Under the pieces are notes generated by a model. The model had not been told where the DNA came from. It searched no databases and saw nothing but the letters and a program-made list of their open reading frames with translations. Both the position numbers and the translations under genes were made by a program. From Colius striatus (Eukaryota; Chordata; Aves; Coliiformes; Coliidae), in contig NC_084768.1 in NCBI RefSeq assembly GCF_028858725.1, positions 30,100,664-30,164,663 on the forward strand: DNA of 64,000 bases, in the 5' to 3' direction. Positions 44,091 through 58,200 of this stretch are shown here, one piece after another. The stretch's first letter is position 1. Every line of letters begins with the position of its first letter.

Positions 44091-44365
44091 GAGGGCCCGG
44101 GGTGGGCGTAAACACAGTCGCATCTTGTCAGAGTGAGGATGACAGGGAGCGGGGAGCCTGTGGCCCGCGAGCGGTGAAGAAGGGCTGAGGCGGGGAGGAG
44201 GCGGCAGCCCGGCAGCGGGGCCTGCCCCGGAGGGCCGGGCCAGGCGCGGCCGGAGGCGGCCGCGGCGTCACGGCCTGAGGGGAACCGGCGCGGCTGGGCG
44301 GGCAACGGCCGGGACACAGCGCCGGGACAGCCCGGGGCGCGGCGGGAACCGGTCCCCGGGAGGCG
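44091..44365 (+). promoter_or_regulatory. CpG-rich promoter of the HECTD3-like gene
   Basis: CpG and GC density rise steeply from about 44090 and continue through exon 1. There is no TATA box. Unlike the UROD/HECTD3 promoter, none of the GCCATCTTG YY1-type motifs is present, so the two paralogs have different promoters. Only the last 12 bp before the ATG (CCCCGGGAGGCG) are shared with the other copy. Confidence 0.65.
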
Positions 44366-44717
44366 ATGAGCGCGGGCGGGGAAGGCCCGCACCAGGTGCT
44401 GGGCCGGCTGCGGTTCCTGCTGCAGTGCAGCGAGTGCTTCCGCCGCGCCCGGGCGCTGCCCGCCGCGCTGTGCTACGTGCCGCGGGAGGTGCAGTACAAG
44501 ATCTGCAAGGACCCCGCGGCCGCCGACGCCGCCGCCGCCCCCCGCAGCCTGCTCAGCGTGTGGGACAGCCCGGGGCCGGCGCGGGGCGGGAAGCGGGCGG
44601 CGCGGACCACCATCGAGGTGCGGAAGGGCGGCTGCCTCCGCGCCACCGGCGAGGAGTACTGCAACGGCGCCGGGCTCTGGGTCAAGCTCAGCAAGGTACC
44701 GGCGGGCGGGGGCACGG
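44354..44717 (+). other. Exon 1 homogenised tract (partner 29519-29879)
   Basis: From 12 bp before the ATG, through exon 1, to 22 bp into intron 1, the two HECTD3 genes differ by only two substitutions and one 3-bp insertion (an extra GAC codon in the alanine tract). Identity drops at once on both sides: intron 1 is unrelated after the tract and exon 2 shares only 25 of 54 residues. Synonymous sites and intron bases are included in the identity, so protein constraint cannot explain it. Gene conversion is the simplest reading. Confidence 0.85.
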
Positions 44718-47700
44718 CGGGAGCCGCTGAGCAGCCGGGAAGCGAGCCGGGTCCCGGCGGCGGTGACGAGGCGAGGCGTGTCGTGGTTTCAGGAGCAGCT
44801 GGAGGAGTACGCGGGCAGCCATGGCCTGGCCGAGGGCTGGCTCCTGGCGAAGCGGTTTGGAGGCAAAGGAGATAAGTTGGTCCCGGTTAACTCCGTGGGG
44901 AAGAGCCAGTGGCAGCACAAAGCGCTTGGGGTCAATGACAGACCCGTGGTCAGGTATGGCCCCAGCCTGCTGCACCCCGGGCAGGGACGTCAGTGGGCGC
45001 TGGAGGCGTGTGTGGCGAGGACCCACATGGGTAGGAAGTGCGACCCAGCCATCCCAAATCCCTTGGTGCATCCAGCACAGCCCCTGCTCATTCCCCCCAG
45101 GTCTCCTCACTGAGTGTCACCTTGGGTCCCCCACTGCTGCTTGCCTCCCCTCTAGGCTAAGGCAGTAATGCTTAGGCATGCTGAGCACTGACCCATCTCT
45201 TCCCCTGTGTGATCTTCCACCCGTGCTGCTGCAGCTGGGAACAAGTGGTGGACCTGACATACTCCATAAGCCTGGGAGAGAAGCCCAGAGTCATGGAGCA
45301 GGACGAGGCCGTGGTGCAGAAGTTTCGGTATGAGTACATCTCCTAGAGTGGTGCATCTCCCAAGGAGTGGTTTGCCAGGGCCTGGACATACCTGTGGGGC
45401 CAGGACTGGCTTCAGGGTTGGGTGTGGGGAGGACGGGTGCCATGAGATGCCTTTTATCAATATACTATTTGATACTGCTCAAGCAAAGATGGCCTTTGCT
45501 CCACAAAGCATCAGGGTGCTATTCAGTGGCCATAAACACCTGGTGTGGTGGTGGTGAGTTACTGCTCTGCCATCTGTCTGCGTCAGGGTATGGCTGCCTG
45601 GTGCCATCCCAGATGCTGTGGCCATTCTGAGCCGATGCTGATGGGTGGATTTGGGGCGCAGCCTGGTCTCCTTGTCCCATTAACACGTAACTTCTCCACA
45701 GGTCTGCACCCCCAGGCTGGAGCTACAGCCATGACATACAGCTGGTGCGCTTCCTGTATGATCACAGCGAGAGGAAGCTGTATTACGGGGACTGCATCAA
45801 GGAGCACATTGGCAGCGTTGAGGTCTCCACGCAGGTGGTGCGTAGTGGGGCTCCTCTGCAGCCTAAAGTCAGCGTGAGACACATGAGCTTCGCTGTGGCT
45901 GTGGGGAGGAGCGGGCGGGAGAGGCTGTCCCTTCTGTGAGGGACGGGGGATGCTCTTGGGATTTTGCTGCTCTAGCAAAGTTGCCAGGAGTTGGGCATCT
46001 GGAGCAAAATCCCAGTGTGTCTCTGGGACATTGTGAGGGGTCTGTAGCTGTGCCCAGCTTACTCTATGTGAGAGCCACCATCCACCCACAGTCCAGCGAG
46101 CCAAGGGTCTGGCCTGGTCCTGACTTCTTCTGGCCCCATGGGACACGTCGCAGAGGTGGCCACGGCATGCCCAAGGGTGCTCAGCTCCCTCCCTCCACTT
46201 GCTGGACTCTTGCAGGAGGACTGTGGCGCGGCCCGTCTCACAGATGGGCGGTCAGACACCTTCTGGGAGAGCAACGGGCTCCAGGGGCAGCACTGGCTGC
46301 GGCTCAACATGAAGAAAGGCGCCATTGTCAAGTGAGACCTCGGGGTGTCCCCTCCCTGCAGGCGGCTGTGCCAGGGACAGGCAGGGTGCAGGGCAAAGCA
46401 TTATCTGCCTCCTGCGTTCAATCTTCTCTGGGGTTGCAGCCCAGGAGGAAACAGCCTTGTCCCCAGCTCCAGGACATCTCTGGGGCATCTCTGTGCCCAG
46501 GCAGCTTGCAAAGGGAGAACAACACTGCACTTTGCTCTTCTCCTCCCCAGGAAGCTGTGGCTGACGCTGGATGGGCAGGAGTTCTCTTATGTACCCAGGC
46601 GGGTGGCTGTGTATGGAGGGGCACCAGACAGGCTGCACCACCTGAGAACTGTCCTAATTAATGAGTGAGTAACAAAGGAGCGAGGAGCAGCCTGGGTCTG
46701 ACTTGGGCCGAATCCCCGAGCTGTCTGCACCCAAGCAGATGCTAAGGGCTGAGGTTGATCCTGAGTGACCTGCCAGTGACAGTGGCTCTCTGCATGCTGG
46801 CACTCCCTGGGTGCAGGCTACATCTGTCCCCACCAGCATGGTGGTCCCCTGATCACAGCTGAGCACCTTCATGTCTGCTCTTCTTCCTTTTCTGGGCTGT
46901 AGCAGCTGAGCTCAGTGTACTTCCTCCTGCCTTGTGATTTTGAGAGTCTTTCTGCCTCCTCCTCCACATCTCTGGGGACATGTCCTGCTTCTGTCACCTC
47001 TCTGAGCATCTCTGCCATGCTGTAGCCGAGAAGTCCTGGGGTGCTTCACCTCTTCCTCTTCACTGTGGATCCGCAGCACCCTCCTTGAGGCAGTCAGGGA
47101 TTTACATGGGTGCAAACATCTCCTTCCCCAAAGCTTACCTGTTTTACCTTTTTTGGCTGAGCAGTGAGATTTGTCTTTGATGAAGCTCTCACAAGACCAC
47201 CAAGGTCTCCTTCCTGGTGGCAGGAGCCAACACCTTGCTGTGTCTGGGCAGTCACAGTGGTTTTTCCCCACGTGCCTGTAGGTCTTTGCCAGGACCTTAC
47301 CAAAGGCTTTGGAAGTAAAAGCAAATCACTTGCCAAATCACTCATCTCCACACATCCCCACTTCCTTCAGAACACATCACCCTTATGTGACCAGCTCAGC
47401 TTGAAGGATGGTTGTGCCATTGCAAGATGCACCAGGACTCCCCAGGAAACAGCGATGCGCTCTTGGCCATCTTGCCTTTTTGTTCTGCTTTGACTTTATG
47501 CTCTCTTCTGGCTCTTTGGATGTGGCTTCTACCTTCTTCAGGATTTCTGTGCCTCTGACAGCCTCTCCTCTCCACTTGGTCCCCTCCTGACACAGCCCTG
47601 GTGAGGCAGGGAGGGCTTTTGCTGTGGGTAGTGGCATGTGCTTGGCTGGGAGCCGGAGTGGCCCATGCCTCGCCGGCTACCTTGGTGGTGCCTGTGCCTC

Positions 47701-50700
47701 ACGGCTCTGCCATCTCCCTCTGTGCCATGTATAGGAACAGCTACCACGACATCTGCATCCTCCGCAACATGGAGACCTACCTGCCAGTGCTGGAGATCCG
47801 CATCCTGGAGTGCCGGGGTGAGCCTGCACTGCTGGACTGTGGCTGCCAGCCTGGCCCAGACCTAAAGCTGCAGCTGGTGCTGGCGTCTGTAGCTCCTCTG
47901 GCTGCTTTTTGGGGCCTGGAGGGAAACTTGGAGAATGATCTTCATTAGAGATGCTGCAGGCAGGCAGCGGTGGGAGGGTCCTTGCCCCTAGTTGCAGCAT
48001 CCAGGCCGTGCCAGCCGCACAGCTGCAGCCACGCACACGGCACCACTCCTGTTTCTTGGCAGAACAAGGGTACAATGTCCGCCTGCGAGGGATTAAGCTC
48101 AAGTCCTTCTGGGAGTGGGACCTGGTCCTCAACGCTGACATGTTCCAGGCAGCCAGGCTGGTGCGCTACCCTCTCCTGGAAGGGGTGGGTGCAGACATGC
48201 TGTACCGGCGGGCCGTGGTCATTCAGAGGTATGGCACAGGGGTGGCACTCAAAAAGAACCAGGCCCTGGCCTCTAGCAGGGTGTTGCATGTGTCTTAAAG
48301 TCTGCCAGCTCCTTTCCCATACGTGTCAGGAACTTTGCCTTGCCGCTCCCCATCCGAACACAGCTGCTTCCAGTGTCTGGGGAGCACGGTGGTGGTGTGG
48401 GGAGGGGAGGATCTGTGTCACGGGGAGTCCCCCAGCCTGCTGCGTGCAGGGCAGCCCAGGCTGCATTCAGCACTGGCCCCACAGAGAGACGCTCTGCAGC
48501 GATTCATCTGCAGTGCTGTGGCACGTGCTGGGCCAGAGGGTGCTGACTGGGGACTCCCCTTAGTGTGCTGGTGTCCTTCCATGAGCGGGGGGAGACCCAC
48601 ACGCAGGGAACATGGTGCCCAGGCTTGGTGCATGCCAGGAGCTGTCTGTGGGGAAACACCGTGAGCATATTGGGCTCTGCACCTCCATCAGCCCCCTCAC
48701 ATCCTCATGCTGCTCCTCTCTGGTCTGCAGGTTCGTCCACCTCCTGGACAGTGTCCTGCATTACCTGATCCCCCTCTCTGAGGACAGTGTTAACACCTTC
48801 AGTGCACTCAGGGTGAGTGTTTGCCGGGCTGCCCTGGGATGGCACCAGTAGGAGCATCTCATCATGGGCTCAGGTGGTTTCACTGGGGGTCGTGGTGTGT
48901 CCCCCTTTGATCTGATGGCAACAGGGCCCATGCTGAGAGCTGCCATGCTGGGCACTGCCAGAGGGACGGAGGAGCTGAGTATCCCCTGCAATACCAGGGG
49001 CTGCACTTGAGGAGGAGAAAAAAAGAAGGTACATGAAGGGTCAGGCCTGTAACCACCCCTGCTCATCCCTTGCTAGAACATGAAGCCATTCCTGCTGCTG
49101 TCCAAGCAAAGCACAGCCCTCATCAACCACTGTCTGCAGTCCTCGGAGACCAGCACCCCAATGATTGTACCAAAGCTGAACATCAACCGGCACCGGGCCT
49201 GGGAGCACCGCGACAACCCCGCGCTGGACCCCAGCTACAAGAACACCATCTTCAACCAGGTACAGCAACCTCCACCCAGCCCCTGCCACCTCCCTGCCAC
49301 TTCAGCATCGCCTGCTCCCGCTGCCTCTCATCCCCACTCCACTCTGCTCCTCTCCAGATATATGAAGGCCTCAGACCTTGCAAGAGCAATCACCCCCTGG
49401 ACTACAGGTGGGTCTTCAGTGTGGCATTTGTGGGGTGTCACCTGTACAGAGGGGGATGTGAGGGGATGCTGGGTGCTTCTTGCTTTCTCAGAGGAGGGAT
49501 ATGCACTGGGCTGTTGCCTCCCTGCAGGTGGCCCCTGAGCCACAACCAGTGGTGGCAGTGTGAGTTCATCGAAGAGGGCATCATTGACAACGGTGAGAGC
49601 TCTTCCCTCCTGCCCCAGGGCTCTCCCCTGGGCTTTCTCATGTGAGTTGCAGCTCAGGGGGATGCCCATGCTGACAACTCAGTGGGAGGCAGCTCTGCTC
49701 TGCTAATGTGGAGTGGACTCTGCATCTCCCTTACCCAGGGGAGGGAGGCAGCTTGGCCAGACCCTGGGCTCAGCAGCTGGCCCTGGCATGTCTGGCACTA
49801 CCCAGCCTCTGCCCTCACTGTAGGTGGTGGTTTTCGGGACAGCCTGTCGGATTTGGCACAGGAGCTGTGTCCCAGCTCAGCTGACGTCCCTGTGCCCCTG
49901 CCCTTCTTCATCCGCACCTCCAACCAGGTTTGGTACCCCACTGTCTGCCTGTCCTGGCCCTGAGCAGGGGCAGCCAGCAGAGCCTGGAAGCTTTTGGGGT
50001 GTTAGTCTTATCTTAGTGTTTGCAAGGCTGGTGGGGGTGTGCTCGTACCCTGGTGGTGGAGATGTCCTGGAAAGGTGTGAAGAGCAGGAGAGACAGGCAG
50101 AGGGATGATAAGGGAGGCTGCAAGAGGGACTGTGCTGGGCTGGTTGCAACTGTGTCCACATGTCCTAAGCCTTTCTCCTCCAGGGTAACAGCAGCAGCAA
50201 CACTAGGGACATGTATGTCCCCAACCCCTCCTGCAAGGATTTCCCCAAGTATGAGTGGATTGGGCAGCTGATGGGAGCAGCCCTGAGGAGCAAGGAGCTT
50301 CTGGTGAGCACAGCAGAGCCTCCCTGGCTGGGGAGGGGTCTAGGTAGGGGCTGCCATGTCTTGGGCAGAGGGGCTGCACTGAGGTTGCGAGGCATGGAGA
50401 AGATGTGCATTTCCACTCTCCCTGACAGATCCTGGCTCTGCCAGCACTGGTGTGGAAACAGTTGGCAGGGGAAGAGGTCTTCTGGAGCAAGGACTTTGCC
50501 ACTGTGGACTCGGAGCTGGTGAGTGAGGCTGGGGGCTGCCAGGGCGGCGCTGTGCACTCCCTTGGCTGCTCTGGCTCCGCCATGATAGCTTTCACCCATT
50601 GGGGTTGCAGGTGAAGCTACTGGAGGTGCTGGAAGAGGTGGACAAGGAAGCCTTTGAGTTCATGTTTGGCAAAGAGCTGACCTACACAACGGTGCTGAGT

Positions 50701-52468
50701 GACCAGCGCGTGGTGGAGCTGATCCCCGGCGGCAGCCGCACCGTGGTGCGCTACGAGGACCGCAAAGAGTTCATCCGCCTGGTGCAGAAGGCTCGGCTGG
50801 AGGAGAGCAAGGAGCAGGTAACACTGTCCCTCAGGGCTGCCACGGCTGCAAGGGGGCTCTGCTCCCATAGCAAGTCCTCCTGGTATCTGTGGGGTTGGTG
50901 GCTGCAAAAACTTGTCCCCAAAACCAGCTCCACCTGGGCACTTCCTCCATGCATCCCACCCCCAGGATGTGCCTGAGTCCCAGGGACACTCTTTGGAGTC
51001 CTGCAGTCACTACCCCTGGTGCCCTAGGAGGCTGTCCTGGGCTTAGGGCTGCCTTGGTTACATGGGGCCCGTCCTGTGCCTCCCCACAGATTGCAGCCAT
51101 GCGTGCTGGGCTGCTCAGCGTCGTGCCCCTGCCCGTGCTGGATCTGCTCACCTGGCAGCAGCTGGAGGAGAAGGTCTGTGGGATCCCTGAGATCACATTG
51201 GCTGAACTGCGGAAATTTAGTAAGTGCCAGGGCCAGCCCAAAGGTGATCCTAGCCCTCTGCTTGGCAGAGACCTCCCTTGAAGGTGCTCATCCTGCCCCA
51301 TGCTCAGTCCTTGGTTGTGTGGTGCCTGGGAACCTGGGGCAGGGTAAGGCAGAGGAACCCTGGATAGGGAGGCTTCAGGTTTAGCTGCAAACCCCTCTGG
51401 TCCTCAGCTGCTATGGGCAGAAGTGAATGGCCACTCTGCAAACTGGGACCCCCATTTCTCCACCCAGCTTTGCACAATGTGTCACAGGGGTGCTGGAGGC
51501 TCTCAGGGAGTCTCCTCCACTCCTGCTGCCACTCTGGGCTCTCACAGAAGGGCAGGATGCATGTCCCACGCTAATTTGCTCTGCTGAGAGTTTCTAACAA
51601 AGCTGTTGGACTTTTTTTGGTGCAGTCAGGTTTGAGGATTTTTCCTCCGACGACACCCGCATCCAGAACTTCTTGGAAGCACTCAACAACTTCACTAGTG
51701 GTGAGCAACCCCAAGCCTTTCCCCACTCTTCCATGTCTAGCAGGGTGGGGCAGGGGACAGGGCACCCACTGCCCTGTGCCTCAGGGATGCTCATTGGGTG
51801 CTTCTTGGGAGTTGGATGGAGTCATCCTGCCTTACCCTTCCTGGGATACTGAGACCATTGCTTAGCTTTGCCCGGGATGCTTCTGCAAGGGCAGAGCCTG
51901 CCATCGTGGCAGCAACTGGGATGATCCTGTCCCTGAGACCTGAGCCCTGGTTTTCTCCTCAGAGGATCTCAGCCATTTCATCAAGTTTGTCACTGGCCGG
52001 AGACGCCTCCCAGTTGAGATCACTGTCTATCCAAACAGGTCACAGTGAGTCCATCCTGCCCAGGCTGGGGCCCCTGTGCCGTGCTGGGGCGCCTGTGTGC
52101 TGTGATGTCTCTGTGCTGTGCCAGGGTCTAATTCTCTCTCCGTTCTCCCAAGCTCGGATGCAGTGGACCTTATGCCAGAAGCCTCCACGTGCTCCAGCAG
52201 CTTCTTCTTGCCCAACTATTCCTCGTGAGTTGAGCTGGGGACAGAGACGCTCCCCACCTCCCTGGGGCTGGCACGGGGGTCCCTTTCCAGGCTGCCCAAG
52301 AGGACATGGGGCAGGTGGGGGGAGAGGAATGTGAAGCTCTTGGCCGTGTTCCTGGCCATGACCCAGCGTTCCACCCCGTGCAGGGCCAAGACCTGTGAGG
52401 AGCTGCTGCGCTACACCGTGTACAACTGCATGTCCATCGACACCGACAAGGACCTGTGGCAGGACTGA
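44366..52468 (+). CDS. HECTD3-like E3 ubiquitin-protein ligase, tandem paralog of HECTD3, complete
   Basis: 21 coding exons: 44366-44695, 44793-44953, 45235-45327, 45702-45834, 46216-46331, 46551-46664, 47735-47817, 48063-48228, 48731-48812, 49077-49259, 49358-49407, 49528-49592, 49824-49927, 50184-50303, 50429-50518, 50611-50817, 51090-51219, 51626-51700, 51963-52044, 52153-52224 and 52384-52468. The sum is 2541 nt, 846 aa plus stop; all are GT-AG and phases match the upstream HECTD3 exon by exon (only exons 1, 4 and 11 differ, by one codon each). A full DOC domain ([20 protein letters not shown]) and HECT domain are present. The active-site cysteine is C808 in [12 protein letters not shown], codon 52190-52192, 38 residues from the end. 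Identity to HECTD3 varies by exon: 2 replacements and one inserted residue in exon 1, 25/54 in exon 2, 45/77 in exons 5-6, 39/61 in exon 10, 60/69 in exon 16. Ubiquitin-ligase activity is inferred; substrates are unknown and may differ because the N-terminal and DOC parts diverge most. A processed copy is excluded by the introns. Confidence 0.93.
50674..50830 (+). other. Exon 16 homogenised tract (partner 38008-38164)
   Basis: These 157 bp, covering the 3' 144 bp of exon 16 and the first 13 bp of intron 16, differ from the upstream HECTD3 at three positions. The preceding 63 bp of the same exon differ at 11 positions. The shared intron bases (GTAACACTGTCCC) argue for sequence exchange rather than constraint. 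The tract encodes [20 protein letters not shown] and the following residues to [10 protein letters not shown] in the HECT N-lobe. Confidence 0.8.
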
Positions 52469-52523
52469 GGCCCTCCAGGCACGCTGTGCTGTGGGAGCCA
52501 CCCGCCTCGGGGCTCCTGGATCC

Positions 52524-52529
52524 AATAAA
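52524..52529 (+). terminator. Poly(A) signal of the HECTD3-like gene
   Basis: A perfect AATAAA lies 56 bp after the stop codon (TGA 52466-52468), followed by a GT-rich segment (CGTGTCCCGTGTGTCC). A very short 3'UTR is predicted. Presence of an intact signal supports a functional gene. Confidence 0.8.
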
Positions 52530-52689
52530 AGTGCAGGGCTGGCTCCTGCCCTCGTGTCCCGTGTGTCCCTGCTTCTCCAGGCCTGCGGCCGATGTGGCCA
52601 GTGCTGCACTTAGGGCTGCTGGGGGCCGGGGCTGTGCGTCCTGTCCCCTCCTCGGACGTGGTGTGATGGGGAGCGTGGCACCGACGGGC

Positions 52690-56002
<3,313 letters not shown>

Positions 56003-57266
56003 GTATTACTGTCTCTTCTTGAACTTGAGTGTAAGATATTTATTTATAGTATTTTTTTTCGTTGTTCTTTAGCAGCTGCCCCATATAATGACATTGTGAG
56101 CTACTGATATTGTGTGTAACTGCATTTCCTGGTCTCCAGAAGAAATGAATTTTATAAAGGTTACGTCGCGGGGGAGCTCAAAGACAGACACTGAATGACT
56201 AGAAATGACAGCAAGGAAAGCTGGAGCAGATCCAGGCTAGGCACTGGCTGCTCCTTAGTCAGTGTTTGCTTTCTATCAGGGTAATGAAAAGGTTGTATTT
56301 TTTTAATTGTTCCATTTTTAACATGATGTGCTATAGCTGTTATCCACGCAGTGCTGGGGGAAGCAGTTGTGCACAAACCTTGGCTGTCATCTCAGACAAT
56401 ATGCTGATGTACAAGGAAGTTTATGTTCAGTGCTTGGCCCTGCCACAAGCTTCCCTGAGCCTTTAGGAAAGTGACTTGCTCTGTGCTTCAGTTTTCTGGT
56501 TTTCCTATACATTTGCTGGCCTGGTTGTATGGTAAGCTCTTCCATAAAAGGTCCCCAAACGTGATAAAGGGCTGCTGTTCTAATAAAAATGCCAGTTTAT
56601 AGAATTTTCATTTCCAGATGCACAATTGAAAGGTTCCCATGTAAGGCAGAAGTGCTGCTCAGAGCTCTTACCATGATCTTTGGTTTTGTTGTTGTCATAC
56701 ACTTAATCTTTCCAGTTTGTTCCCTGTCTGTTTAGGTCATCTTAGCCAAACTGGCTGTTCAAATAAAGGTTGCATCAGAATATCCATGAACCCTTTAAGT
56801 CCTGAGGTGTCTTTTTGTCTTCAGTCTCTTTTTGAAGTTAATAAATTGCTGTGTAACAGGTTGTGCACTCTCAGGAGAAAGACTCCATCTGAGACAAGAT
56901 GAAACTTTGCAGGCAAAGATGGGTGTCTAGGTGGCACAAGAGATGTCCTGCAAGGAATTAATGCACAGAGCAGAATAACTTAGAGGGCAAAGAGAAGATA
57001 TGGAAAGGAAAAGCAAAATCAACAAAATCAGTTTAACTTAGCTGAATGTTTCTGTCACGTGGAGAATTGTGCTCTGTTGGAACTCGGCTTGGCAGTGTTT
57101 TTGAAATGCATGCTTGCAGTAAGGAAATATCTGCACTGCAAACTGTGACCCTGACCTTACAGTTTTATTGTGATCAGTCTGAGTGTCCCTCTTTTTGGAA
57201 GTCCAGGCAGGTTTGCTTAGGTAGAGGCATGGGAGACAACAGTGGAAACTTGTGGAGGTAAGAAAA

Positions 57267-58200
57267 TAGAATCATAGAATGGTAGGGGTTGGAAAGGACC
57301 TTTAGAGACCATCTAGACCAACCCCCCTGCAGAAGCAGGTTCACCTAGATCAAGTCACATAGGAACATGTCCAGGTGGGTCTTGAAGGCCTCCAAGGAAA
57401 GAGCCTCCACAACCCCTCTGGGCAGCCTGTGCCAGGGCTCCCTCACCTCAACAGGGAAATAGTTTCTTCTTATATTTAAGTGGAATTTTTTGTGTTCCAG
57501 CTTCATCCCATCTTCCCTTGTCCTGTTGCTGGCTACTATAGAAAAAAGGGATGTCCCAACCTCCTGACACCCGCCCTTTAGATATTTATAAATGTTAATA
57601 AGATCTCTCCTCAGTCTCCTCCAGACTAAACAGCCCCATTTCCCGCAGCCTTTCCTTGTATGAAAGATGTTCCAGTCCTCTGGTCATCTTGGTGGCCCTG
57701 TACTGGGCTCTCTCCAGCACTTCCCTGTCCCTCTTGAGCTGAGGAGCCCAGAACTGGACACAGGACTCCAGATGAGGCCTCAGCAGGGCAGAGTAGAGGG
57801 GGAGAAGAACCTCCCTTGACCTGCTGCCCATACTCTTCTTGATGTATCCCAGGCTGCCATTGGCCTTCATGGCCACGAGGGCACATTGCTGGCTCATGGT
57901 CAGTTTATTATCAATCAGCACTCCCAGGTCTCTCTCTGCAGAGCTGCTCTCCAGCAGGTCAATCCCCAGCCTGTCTTGGTGGTGTTCCTTCCCAGATGCA
58001 GGACTTTGCACTTGTCCTTGTTGAACCTCATGAGGTTCCTCTCTGCCCAACTCTCAAGCTGGTCGAGATCCCACTGAATGGCAGCACAGCCTCTGGGGAA
58101 TCAGCCAGTCCTCCCAGTTTGGTGTCATCAGCAAACTTGCTGAGGGTCACTCTGTCCCCTCATCCAGGTCGTTGATGAAGATGTTGAATAGACTGTGTCT
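57267..58200 (-). mobile_element. CR1 LINE fragment, antisense, in EIF2B3 intron 2
   Basis: Read on the - strand, the element runs from about 58200 to the typical CR1 tail at 57267 (on + strand AGAATCATAGAATGGTAGGG followed by TTGGAAAGGACCT). Its 5' part keeps an open frame for the reverse-transcriptase C-terminus (58050-57595): [60 protein letters not shown]. The element is 5' truncated, lacking ORF1 and most of ORF2, and so cannot move on its own. It is better preserved than the CR1 in HECTD3 intron 13, which suggests a younger insertion. Confidence 0.93.

Noticed and set aside
44366-52468. HECTD3-like gene as a pseudogene or processed copy
   Set aside because: It has all introns, conserved phases, no stops or frameshifts, an intact catalytic cysteine and a poly(A) signal.
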